Positions 6,299 through 13,439 of a stretch of DNA of 14,898 nucleotides are shown here, in pieces (position 1 is the stretch's first letter; every line of letters starts with the position of its first letter). The translations under genes and the position numbers were made by a program. The stretch lies in NCBI GenBank assembly GCA_964631265.1, contig CAZVWW010000053.1, positions 1-14,898 of the forward strand. Reading direction: 5' to 3'. The stretch is from CAZVWW01 sp964631265. Its GTDB lineage: Bacteria > Thermotogota > Thermotogae > MWEM01. The notes under the pieces were generated by a model, which saw only the letters and a list, made by a program, of their open reading frames with translations, was not told the DNA's origin and did no database searches.

Positions 6299-8272
6299 AT
6301 GAATCCTAAGACTTTTTATGTGACAACGCCGATTTATTATGCAAATTCAGAACCCCATATCGGTTCTGCGTACACAACAATTGTGGCAGATATCATCGCA
6401 AGATACAAGAGATTTTGTGATTACGATGTCTATTTTCTAACCGGAACAGATGAACACGGACAGAAGATCCTTGAATCCGCCAGGAAGAGCGGTAAGGATC
6501 CGAAGGTGTTTTGTGACGGTCTCGCAGAAAAATTCAGAGCATTATGGAAAGAAATGGAACTGACCAATGATGACTTCATCAGGACAACGGAGGAACGTCA
6601 TGAGCGGGTTGTTCAATTACTCGTCAAGAAGATGGTTGATAATGGGGACATCTATAAAGGCCAATATGAAGGCCTCTACTGTGTGCACGATGAGGCCTTT
6701 TGGACTGAAGACGATGCCGTGAAGAAAGACGGGAAAAAGCTTTGTCCGGATTGCAACAGAGAGCTTGAATGGTTTTCAGAAGAAAATTACTTCTTCAAAC
6801 TCTCAAAGTATCAGGACAGGTTACTGAAATTCTACGAAGAAAACCCGGCTTTTGTGGAACCGGGATTTAGAAGAAACGAGATGCTTCAGATCATCAAAAG
6901 CGGCCTCCGTGATCTCAGTATATCGAGAACCTCTTTCAGCTGGGGCGTTCCGATGCCGAACGATACAGAGCATGTTATTTACGTCTGGGTTGATGCCCTG
7001 ATCAACTATATATCAGCTTTGGGATACGGCAGTGAAGATGATGAATTGTATAACAAGTTCTGGCCGGCGGATCTCCATCTGATTGGAAAAGAGATCAACC
7101 GATTTCATTCAATTATATGGCCGGCCATGTTGATGTCTCTTGAGATTCCGCTTCCCAAAAAGGTATTTGCCCATGGGTGGTTGACCGTCAACGGGGAGAA
7201 GATCAGCAAATCTCTGGGAAACGCAATCGACCCGCGTCTGCTTATGGATGCATATGGCGAGGATGCCATTAAATACTATCTGCTTCGGGATATCAACTTC
7301 GGCAGAGACGGTGATTTTTCAGAGGAAAATTTAATTGGCAGAATCAACGCCGATCTGGCCAACGATCTGGGGAATCTGTTGCATCGGACCACCGCCATGA
7401 TACAGCAGAATTTTGAAGGGGTTATCCCCGAGCCTCATGATAACGGGGAAAGCAGCGACATTCAACTCAAGAATCTTTTGGATGAAACAACCGTCAATTA
7501 TTACAATTTTATGGACAAATACAAATTCACCCAGGCGCTGGAGAGCGTTTGGAAATTGATCAGTTTTGCCAACAAATACATCGATCTCACCGAACCATGG
7601 AAGCTGGCAAAAGAGGAAAGCGGGAGAAAGAGGCTCGCTACCGTTTTATATAACCTGTCAGAGGCATTAAGGAATATCGCCCTCTTCATTAAACCGATAA
7701 TGGGCGACACCTCAAAAGAGATATACAGAAGACTCGGTTATTCTGAAGAAGAGTGGTATCAGAGTCATCACAAACAGATCAACTGGGGAGAGCTCGACAA
7801 AGGAAGAAAAGTCATTAAAGAGAAACCGATCTATCCGCGTTTGGACCCCGATAAAACAGAACGGGTCATCAAGATGAAAGAACCCGGGGAAACATCGGAG
7901 AACAAACAGAGAAAAAGGGGCGAAAAGAAAGCGCCTGAAGGGGTTTCTCTTATTGGATTCGATGAATTTAAAAAAGTGGATCTCAGAGTGGCCAGGATTG
8001 TCAAGGCTGAAAAGATCCCGAAAGCAAACAAACTCTTGAAACTTCAGCTCGATATCGGAGAAGACAAAAACAGACAGATTGTTGCGGGAATCTCGAAATT
8101 ATACGAACCCGAAGAGCTTGAAGGAAAGACCATTGTCGTTGTGGCCAACCTCAAACCGGCCAAACTCATGGGAATCAAGTCAAATGGCATGCTTTTGGCT
8201 GCAAAAGATGAGCATAATATGAGATTGCTGACGGTGGACGGCGATATAACACCGGGTTCAAAGATTTCCTGA
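6299..8272 (+). CDS. metG: Methionyl-tRNA synthetase with C-terminal tRNA-binding domain
   Basis: Charges tRNA-Met with methionine in the cytoplasm. It is 657 aa from ATG 6299, which follows GGAGGG by five bases; a TTG directly before it is not needed. The class I signatures are HIGS (20-23) and KISKS (301-305). The connective domain has a single zinc-knuckle-like site with Cys128, Cys149 and Cys152, and Asp131 where a second cysteine is often found. ENYFFKLSKY and GKEINRFHSIIWPA are further family blocks. After a lysine-rich linker near 525-545, residues from about 550 form an EMAP/Trbp111-like OB-fold (FKKVDLRVARIVKAEKIPKANKLLKLQLDIG, then GMLLAAKDE), which normally mediates tRNA binding and dimerisation. 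gyrA follows after 36 bp. Confidence 0.97.
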   Translation: MNPKTFYVTTPIYYANSEPHIGSAYTTIVADIIARYKRFCDYDVYFLTGTDEHGQKILESARKSGKDPKVFCDGLAEKFRALWKEMELTNDDFIRTTEERHERVVQLLVKKMVDNGDIYKGQYEGLYCVHDEAFWTEDDAVKKDGKKLCPDCNRELEWFSEENYFFKLSKYQDRLLKFYEENPAFVEPGFRRNEMLQIIKSGLRDLSISRTSFSWGVPMPNDTEHVIYVWVDALINYISALGYGSEDDELYNKFWPADLHLIGKEINRFHSIIWPAMLMSLEIPLPKKVFAHGWLTVNGEKISKSLGNAIDPRLLMDAYGEDAIKYYLLRDINFGRDGDFSEENLIGRINADLANDLGNLLHRTTAMIQQNFEGVIPEPHDNGESSDIQLKNLLDETTVNYYNFMDKYKFTQALESVWKLISFANKYIDLTEPWKLAKEESGRKRLATVLYNLSEALRNIALFIKPIMGDTSKEIYRRLGYSEEEWYQSHHKQINWGELDKGRKVIKEKPIYPRLDPDKTERVIKMKEPGETSENKQRKRGEKKAPEGVSLIGFDEFKKVDLRVARIVKAEKIPKANKLLKLQLDIGEDKNRQIVAGISKLYEPEELEGKTIVVVANLKPAKLMGIKSNGMLLAAKDEHNMRLLTVDGDITPGSKIS

Positions 8273-8308
8273 CTTTAGATGATATTATAGACATGGAGGA
8301 ACTAACGA

Positions 8309-10786
8309 ATGGCAAAGAATAAAAAAGAAATTGTTAACGATAAACCAAAAAAGGATCGCATTTTTGACAGGCCTTTTCATGAGGAAATGAGCGAATCTTA
8401 TATCAACTACTCGATGTCAGTTATAGCCGGCAGAGCGATCCCGGATGTTAGAGACGGCTTGAAGCCTGTTCAGAGAAGGATACTCTTTGCGATGCGCGAA
8501 TTGAGAAACTGGTATTCTTCACCCCATAAAAAGTCGGCAAGGATTGTCGGTGAAGTCATGGGTAAGTATCATCCGCATGGCGATGCAGCTATATACGATG
8601 CCCTTGTCCGATTGGCACAGGACTTCAACATGAGAGAGCAGCTCGTTGATCCGCAGGGAAATTTCGGTTCGATAGACCGTGATCCACCGGCAGCTCCAAG
8701 ATATACGGAAGCGAGACTGGCCAGGATATCAGAGGCAATGCTCGAGCATCTTGACAAGAACACTGTGGATTATATCCTCAATTTTGACGAAACACTGAAA
8801 GAACCGGTCGTTCTACCTTCCGGTGTGCCGAATCTCTTGATGAACGGCGCTTCAGGAATTGCAGTGGGAATGGCGACAAACATTCCACCGCATAATCTTG
8901 GAGAGCTTATTGACGGATTGAGTGAGTTGATCGATAACCCGGAATGTACGATTGATGATTTGAGAAAACATATCAAAGGTCCCGACTTCCCCACCGGGGG
9001 TAAGATCGTTGGAACCGATATTCTGAAAGAGGTTTATGAAAAAGGGACCGGATCGATTCCTGTCGAGGGGGTCTATGAGGTTGAGGAAAAGAGGATCATC
9101 ATAACTGAAATCCCCTATACCATCTGTAAGGCCACCCTGATTAAACAGATTGCAAATTACTTTAAAAAACAGGAAAAGAAGATGATAAGAGATATCCGTG
9201 ACGAATCAGACAAAAGCGGGATGCGGATTGTGATAGAAGTCTCGAGAGGGGCCAATACAAAAGTCGTCTTAAATCATATCCTTAAACACTCCTATCTCAG
9301 AACGACCTTCCCCGTTAAACTGCTTGTGATTGATGAGAAGCGGAAACCCAGGGTCATGGACCTTAAGCGTATTCTCAAGGCCTACTTGAACCACCGGTAT
9401 ACCGTTATCAAAAGAAAGGCCGAATATGAACTTGATGCAGCGAGCAAGAGGGCCCATATTGTTGAAGGATTAATCACAGCTGTGAGATCAATCGATACAA
9501 CAATCGACATCATCAGGCATTCAGAGGATCAACCCGATGCCACAAAGAACCTGATGGAAGCCCTTGAGATCTCTGAAGAACAGGCCAAGGCCATACTGGA
9601 TCTAAGATTTGGAAGATTGACCTCGATGGAAATCAGGAAGCTGACGGAGGAACTGAAAGAACTCAATAAAACCATCAAAGAACTGAAAGAGCTTCTGGGG
9701 GATGAGAGAAAGATATATCAGAGGGTTAAGGAGCTCCTTCTTGAGGCGAAAGAAAAATACGCCACCCCCAGGAAAACAAAGATAACCAGAGGACAACTCG
9801 ATTCTGTGGATATTGAAGACCTTGTGGAAGATGATGATATTGTCATTACCCTGACAAGCAGAGGCTACACGCTGGTCACGGATTTGGACGGTTACAGAAA
9901 ACAGAACCGTGGCGGGCGTGGTGCGCGGGGAATCCGAACACGGGACGAGGACTTCGCCAGGCATATTATGGTGACCTCCAGATTAAACAACACCATGTTC
10001 GTCACCTCAAGGGGAAAGGCTTATGTCCTGAAGAATTATGAGATTGAGAACGCATCGAAAGGGACGAAAGGCAAACACATCATGTCTTACATAAACCTTG
10101 CCGAGGGCGAGGTCATCAAATCAGTGCTTCAGATTGGCAGGGAATATTCAGAAAAATATGATATTATCTTCGTTACGAACAATGGGAGAATCAAACGGAC
10201 TTCACTGTCCGAATTTGCAAATGCCGGAATTTCTGGTATTATTGGTATAAAACTGGAAGATGATGATTATGTTGTCGATTCTAATCTCGTTGAGTCGAAT
10301 GTTGAAGATCTCAACCTGTTTATAGGGACACGCAGGGGAATGGCAATCAGGATCCCGATGAACAATGTGAGGAAGATGGGTAGAAATGCCAGAGGCGTCA
10401 AGGCCATCAAGTTGAAGAAAGATGATAAAGTGGTTTCACTTTCCATGTTCACGGAGGAAAATGAAGACCTTTCTATCCTGACGATCACCAAGAGAGGATT
10501 TGGAAAACGGACGGATGTCAACGAGTATCGTCAGCAGACCCGTGGCGGCGTCGGACTGAAAAACATGGCTTGGGCTGCGTCTATGGGAGAAGTTGTAACC
10601 GTTCAGGTTGTCAATGATTCGGATGAGGTGATAGGGGTATCAAGAAAAGGCTACACGATTAGATTTGCTGCCTCGGATATCAGAAAGATGGGACGCTCCA
10701 CAAGAGGGGTTAAGACAATAGACCTCTCGGAAGATGATGAACTGTCATCAGTTGAGAGAATTATTCATGAGGAAGAATTAGATTAA
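8309..10786 (+). CDS. gyrA: DNA gyrase subunit A
   Basis: This is the breakage-reunion subunit of gyrase, 825 aa, acting with GyrB to introduce negative supercoils. The N-terminal domain carries the catalytic Tyr132 in APRYTEARL and the quinolone-determining segment GKYHPHGDAAIYDALVRLAQDF (86-106). There Ala93 occupies the position of E. coli Ser83 and Asp97 that of Asp87. A coiled-coil (about 440-485) joins to a six-bladed beta-pinwheel, with repeated RGG/MGR motifs such as RKMGRNARGVKAI and RKMGRSTRGVKTI. The GyrA box is QNRGGRG at 532-538, close to the consensus QRRGG(K/R)G, which favours GyrA over ParC. The C-terminus is acidic. GGAGGA at 8295-8300 is eight bases before the ATG. It lies 36 bp after metG and 19 bp before the STAS gene, so co-transcription is likely. 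Confidence 0.95.
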   Translation: MAKNKKEIVNDKPKKDRIFDRPFHEEMSESYINYSMSVIAGRAIPDVRDGLKPVQRRILFAMRELRNWYSSPHKKSARIVGEVMGKYHPHGDAAIYDALVRLAQDFNMREQLVDPQGNFGSIDRDPPAAPRYTEARLARISEAMLEHLDKNTVDYILNFDETLKEPVVLPSGVPNLLMNGASGIAVGMATNIPPHNLGELIDGLSELIDNPECTIDDLRKHIKGPDFPTGGKIVGTDILKEVYEKGTGSIPVEGVYEVEEKRIIITEIPYTICKATLIKQIANYFKKQEKKMIRDIRDESDKSGMRIVIEVSRGANTKVVLNHILKHSYLRTTFPVKLLVIDEKRKPRVMDLKRILKAYLNHRYTVIKRKAEYELDAASKRAHIVEGLITAVRSIDTTIDIIRHSEDQPDATKNLMEALEISEEQAKAILDLRFGRLTSMEIRKLTEELKELNKTIKELKELLGDERKIYQRVKELLLEAKEKYATPRKTKITRGQLDSVDIEDLVEDDDIVITLTSRGYTLVTDLDGYRKQNRGGRGARGIRTRDEDFARHIMVTSRLNNTMFVTSRGKAYVLKNYEIENASKGTKGKHIMSYINLAEGEVIKSVLQIGREYSEKYDIIFVTNNGRIKRTSLSEFANAGISGIIGIKLEDDDYVVDSNLVESNVEDLNLFIGTRRGMAIRIPMNNVRKMGRNARGVKAIKLKKDDKVVSLSMFTEENEDLSILTITKRGFGKRTDVNEYRQQTRGGVGLKNMAWAASMGEVVTVQVVNDSDEVIGVSRKGYTIRFAASDIRKMGRSTRGVKTIDLSEDDELSSVERIIHEEELD

Positions 10787-10805
10787 TAAAAGAGGTGAAA
10801 GAGAA

Positions 10806-11138
10806 ATGTTGAATTTTAGAGAAGAAGGGGATTGGATCATCATATCACTGGAAGGCGAACTGGATATGAGTAACGCCAATGAGTTTAAGAATGAATTGAT
10901 CGATGAATTTGTGTCAAAAGGAAAAGTTGCAATTGCGCTTGATTTATCAAATCTGGAATATATTGACAGTTCCGGACTCGGTGTGATTGTCAGTGTCCAC
11001 AAACGTTGTAAACTAAACGGGGGTAGACTGGCTATCTGCGGGATGAACGATACGTTGAACAGATTGTTCAAGTTGACTTCCCTGGACAAAGCGCTGAATA
11101 TCTATCCTGATTTACAGACCCTTCTTTCAAAAGGTTGA
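10806..11138 (+). CDS. STAS-domain anti-anti-sigma-factor-like protein (SpoIIAA/RsbV family)
   Basis: A 110-aa protein made of one STAS domain, the fold of anti-sigma factor antagonists that bind serine kinases and release sigma factors in partner-switching systems. GELDMSNANEF (17-27) and EYIDSSGLGVIV (51-62) are characteristic; the phosphorylatable serine lies in DSSGLG (Ser55/Ser56). The ATG follows an AGAGGTGA-type ribosome site. It is 19 bp after gyrA and probably shares its transcript. No RsbW/SpoIIAB-type kinase, PP2C phosphatase or sigma factor is in the window, so its partner must be encoded elsewhere. The last codons are repeated on the far side of the N gap, which is most likely an assembly overlap rather than a second gene. 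Confidence 0.9.
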   Translation: MLNFREEGDWIIISLEGELDMSNANEFKNELIDEFVSKGKVAIALDLSNLEYIDSSGLGVIVSVHKRCKLNGGRLAICGMNDTLNRLFKLTSLDKALNIYPDLQTLLSKG

Positions 11139-11158
11139 TTTAATTAAAAGAGGTTTTT
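11104..11158 (+). repeat. Left copy of 55-bp sequence flanking the assembly gap
   Basis: These 55 bases (end of the STAS gene, its stop, and the ribosome-site region ending in five T) are identical to 11259-11313. They end exactly at the first N. This pattern fits the overlapping end of one contig. Confidence 0.95.
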
Positions 11159-11258
11159 NNNNNNNNNNNNNNNNNNNNNNNNNNNNNNNNNNNNNNNNNN
11201 NNNNNNNNNNNNNNNNNNNNNNNNNNNNNNNNNNNNNNNNNNNNNNNNNNNNNNNNNN
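11159..11258. other. Assembly gap of exactly 100 N
   Basis: A run of 100 N, the usual placeholder for a gap of unknown size. Both flanks carry the same 55 bases, so the true sequence may have no gap at all here. Confidence 0.99.
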
Positions 11259-11313
11259 ATCCTGATTTACAGACCCTTCTTTCAAAAGGTTGATTTAATT
11301 AAAAGAGGTTTTT
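11259..11313 (+). repeat. Right copy of 55-bp sequence flanking the assembly gap
   Basis: Identical to 11104-11158 and starting at the first base after the N run. It carries the last codons and stop (11291-11293) of a STAS reading frame with no 5' part. It also supplies the ribosome site AGAGG (11304-11308) for the lipoprotein gene that follows. Confidence 0.95.
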
Positions 11314-11314
11314 T

Positions 11315-12322
11315 TTGTTGAAAAAACTAATCATTGTAATTGTTGTTTTAATGACTTTGTTCTTGTTTACGGGCTGTTTTCTTGTTGAACTCATTCTTCC
11401 TCCCCTTGAGGGAGGAACGGCCCGTATAGCTGTTTATATGCATTATTCCGGTATCAATAAATATGCCCACAGGCTCTCTGCTCTGAAAATGAAGGTTGAA
11501 AATGTTGAATTTTCAGGAAAATCGGAAGATGTTGATAAAACGGTTGAAATCAATTTCAGGCCGGCCCAGACGGTTAACAACCCGTCCGATCTTGTGGGAA
11601 TTCTCAGTCAGTATCAGATTGGTCAGTTCATCTTTGAGAATGAAGACGAACAGGAGATTGAAAATCCCGTACTCGACATAACCCTTTCCCCGGCTGCAAC
11701 CGTCTCCTATATGATTGAGATTGAGGATGAGGAAGAAGAGACGACTGAATCAACCGACGTTCGGTATCTCATCGAGGATACAACATTGAGTCTTCCGCTT
11801 AAAGTGTTGACCTCCTCATTTTCAACAAAAGGGCGATTATCGTTGCCGGTTGGGCAGAGCACGCTCTTTGTGCTGCTGGATTTAAAGGATATAAGCACTT
11901 ATGAAGAGGCTTCCTCAACCGGAACAACTTCCTCGTCAACAGCCATATCACTTGAGAACAGTTTTTCAATGATGAAAGACGATACAACGGTTATATATGG
12001 CCAGATAGAGGACAACACTGGTGAAGAAGAAGACCCTGCTTTGATACCCGGGCAGGACTGGACCCTTGATTTCTACGATGCTCTGTATCTCGGGGAATCA
12101 AACCGTTTTTCAACGCTGAGTTATCCACTTTCGGAGGAATGGAGTTCTTCATCCAACCAGCATTACTTCTTGATGGTGCCCCGGGGGGATTATAATCCGG
12201 GCGTTTATCTCCGTGCACCGGGTGAAGAGGATGATGATGAGTACTCGGTTGAACTGGATTTGAACAACGACGACGAGTCAAAAAATGCGGGAACACTGGA
12301 ATATCCCGATGAAGGGGAATGA
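11315..12322 (+). CDS. Acidic lipoprotein of unknown function
   Basis: The product is 335 aa and begins with a lipoprotein signal peptide: two lysines, a hydrophobic stretch (about 5-18) and the lipobox-like FTGC with Cys21 as the lipid-attached residue. The mature protein is therefore expected to be membrane-anchored outside the cytoplasm. It is unusually rich in Asp and Glu, with runs such as IEDEEEETTES and GEEDDDEYSVELDLNNDDE, and has a Ser/Thr-rich stretch (STGTTSSSTAIS). The N-terminal part, with an LKMKVENVEF segment, faintly resembles DUF4382-like beta domains, but this is only an impression. TTG at 11315 lies six bases after AGAGG (11304-11308) across a T8 tract; the next codon, TTG at 11318, is an equal alternative. 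If the 55-bp flanks are one locus, the start lies 21 bp after the STAS stop. I do not recognise the family. Confidence 0.8.
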   Translation: MLKKLIIVIVVLMTLFLFTGCFLVELILPPLEGGTARIAVYMHYSGINKYAHRLSALKMKVENVEFSGKSEDVDKTVEINFRPAQTVNNPSDLVGILSQYQIGQFIFENEDEQEIENPVLDITLSPAATVSYMIEIEDEEEETTESTDVRYLIEDTTLSLPLKVLTSSFSTKGRLSLPVGQSTLFVLLDLKDISTYEEASSTGTTSSSTAISLENSFSMMKDDTTVIYGQIEDNTGEEEDPALIPGQDWTLDFYDALYLGESNRFSTLSYPLSEEWSSSSNQHYFLMVPRGDYNPGVYLRAPGEEDDDEYSVELDLNNDDESKNAGTLEYPDEGE

Positions 12323-12328
12323 TCGTTT

Positions 12329-12649
12329 TTGATATATCCCAAAGGACAATCGGCAGATAAAAAGGAGAACTTGAATTTAAATGCCAAATCTCACGAACCT
12401 GGAAAAAAGAGAGAGACAAAGAGCAGAAAGAAATTCAATCTCTTTTACTGGGTGATTGTCCTTGCGCTAACCTCATGGATGTTGTATTTGAATGTTGATG
12501 TCTTTATGGAATACAGCGAGGTTAAAGAGGAGTACAATAAAGTGGAAGAAGAATATAGAGAGAAAAAGGAAATCCTGAATGAAAAAGTCAAAGAATACGA
12601 GAGGTTGAAAAAGAGAATAGATGAAAGCAGACAAAAAAAATCCGACTGA
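12329..12649 (+). CDS. Small membrane-anchored coiled-coil protein (FtsB/DivIC-like layout)
   Basis: A 106-aa protein with a basic, polar N-terminus (1-35), one transmembrane segment (about 36-57, FNLFYWVIVLALTSWMLYLNVDVF) and a charged heptad-like helix (about 60-105, rich in Glu and Lys). The layout is that of single-pass proteins with an extracytoplasmic coiled coil, such as FtsB, DivIC or FtsL. However, it lacks the C-terminal beta segment common in FtsB/DivIC, so the resemblance may be architectural only. The start is a TTG six bases after the lipoprotein stop, with AGGGG about 11 bases before it; no ATG is available in the N-terminal part. It overlaps the methyltransferase gene by 29 bp in another frame, with an A8 run in the overlap. 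Function is unknown. Confidence 0.7.
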   Translation: MIYPKGQSADKKENLNLNAKSHEPGKKRETKSRKKFNLFYWVIVLALTSWMLYLNVDVFMEYSEVKEEYNKVEEEYREKKEILNEKVKEYERLKKRIDESRQKKSD

Positions 12650-13439
12650 AATAAAGCGTTTTAAAGATGAACGATTCGTTGTCACTACAGCTAACAGGCC
12701 AAAGAAAAGAGAGGTTCTCAAGGCCATCAAACTGGCGGATGAGTTGAACACAGCGTATATCTCGAGGAGAAGCTTTTCAAGATTCCAGGAGAACAATATC
12801 CTGGATTTTTATTATGTTGTTGAGAGCGAACGCATGATTATCCGATGGAACGGGGGCGAATTCTTCTTCCATCCCGCCAGCTCCAAGATGCGAATGCGAA
12901 ACATTAAAAACAATCAGCGGGACCATCTGATAGAAATCCTCGACCTGAAAGGCGACGAGATTATCTTCGATCTTACACTCGGGTTGGGGAGTGAGGCCAT
13001 TCTGATGGCGGCGTTTCTTAATCAGGGCCGTGTCATCGGTGTGGAAGCCTCAAAGCACATCTATACCATTGTCAAATACGGATTCAGAGACTATCAGGAT
13101 CAATCGCCATGGGTCAACGAAAGTTTTAACAGGATTAAACTGGTCAACGAGGATTATAAGACCTGGATTCGGCAACAGGAAGACGACAGTGCCGATTATG
13201 TCTACTGTGATCCCATGTTTGATAATCCGGTGATGACATCGTCGGGGTTTAATCCATTGAGGCCCTTTGCCGTTTACGATAAAATAGAACAAGCCGACAT
13301 CATAGAGATGAAGCGGGTGGCAAAAAAAGCGGTCATCCTCAAAACACTGAAAAGTGATTCTCTGCTCAATGAAATCAAAACAGATGAGATAAGAGGCAGT
13401 CAATCAAGCGGTGTGCTATACGGTGTGATCCATTGTTGA
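12621..13439 (+). CDS. Class I SAM-dependent methyltransferase (RsmJ/YpiP-like)
   Basis: A 272-aa cytosolic methyltransferase with a Rossmann core. The SAM-binding motif I is DLTLGLGSEA (117-126), the acidic ribose contact is Glu142 in VIGVEAS, and the catalytic-loop motif is YCDPMF (195-200), as in RsmJ-type enzymes. The N-terminal FVVTTANRPKKREVLKAIKLADELN and the block FHPASSKMRMRNIK before motif I match the Firmicutes-type YpiP/PF04445 proteins. RsmJ methylates guanine in small-subunit rRNA, so an RNA substrate is inferred. The ATG at 12621 lies inside the preceding gene, and miaA starts 7 bp before its stop, which suggests co-translation with another RNA-modification enzyme. The Shine-Dalgarno match (AGAG) is weak. 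Confidence 0.82.
   Translation: MKADKKNPTEIKRFKDERFVVTTANRPKKREVLKAIKLADELNTAYISRRSFSRFQENNILDFYYVVESERMIIRWNGGEFFFHPASSKMRMRNIKNNQRDHLIEILDLKGDEIIFDLTLGLGSEAILMAAFLNQGRVIGVEASKHIYTIVKYGFRDYQDQSPWVNESFNRIKLVNEDYKTWIRQQEDDSADYVYCDPMFDNPVMTSSGFNPLRPFAVYDKIEQADIIEMKRVAKKAVILKTLKSDSLLNEIKTDEIRGSQSSGVLYGVIHC

Noticed and set aside
9602..9964. A 120-codon minus-strand frame inside gyrA
   Set aside because: It is a shadow of the coiled-coil and GyrA-box region; no ribosome site or family resemblance was seen.
8309..10786. ParC rather than GyrA
   Set aside because: A near-consensus GyrA box and a complete six-blade C-terminal domain favour GyrA.
11104..11313. Genuine direct repeat or tandem STAS duplication
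   Set aside because: The flanks end exactly at a 100-N placeholder and match over exactly 55 bases, which is better explained by contig-end overlap; kept only as an alternative.
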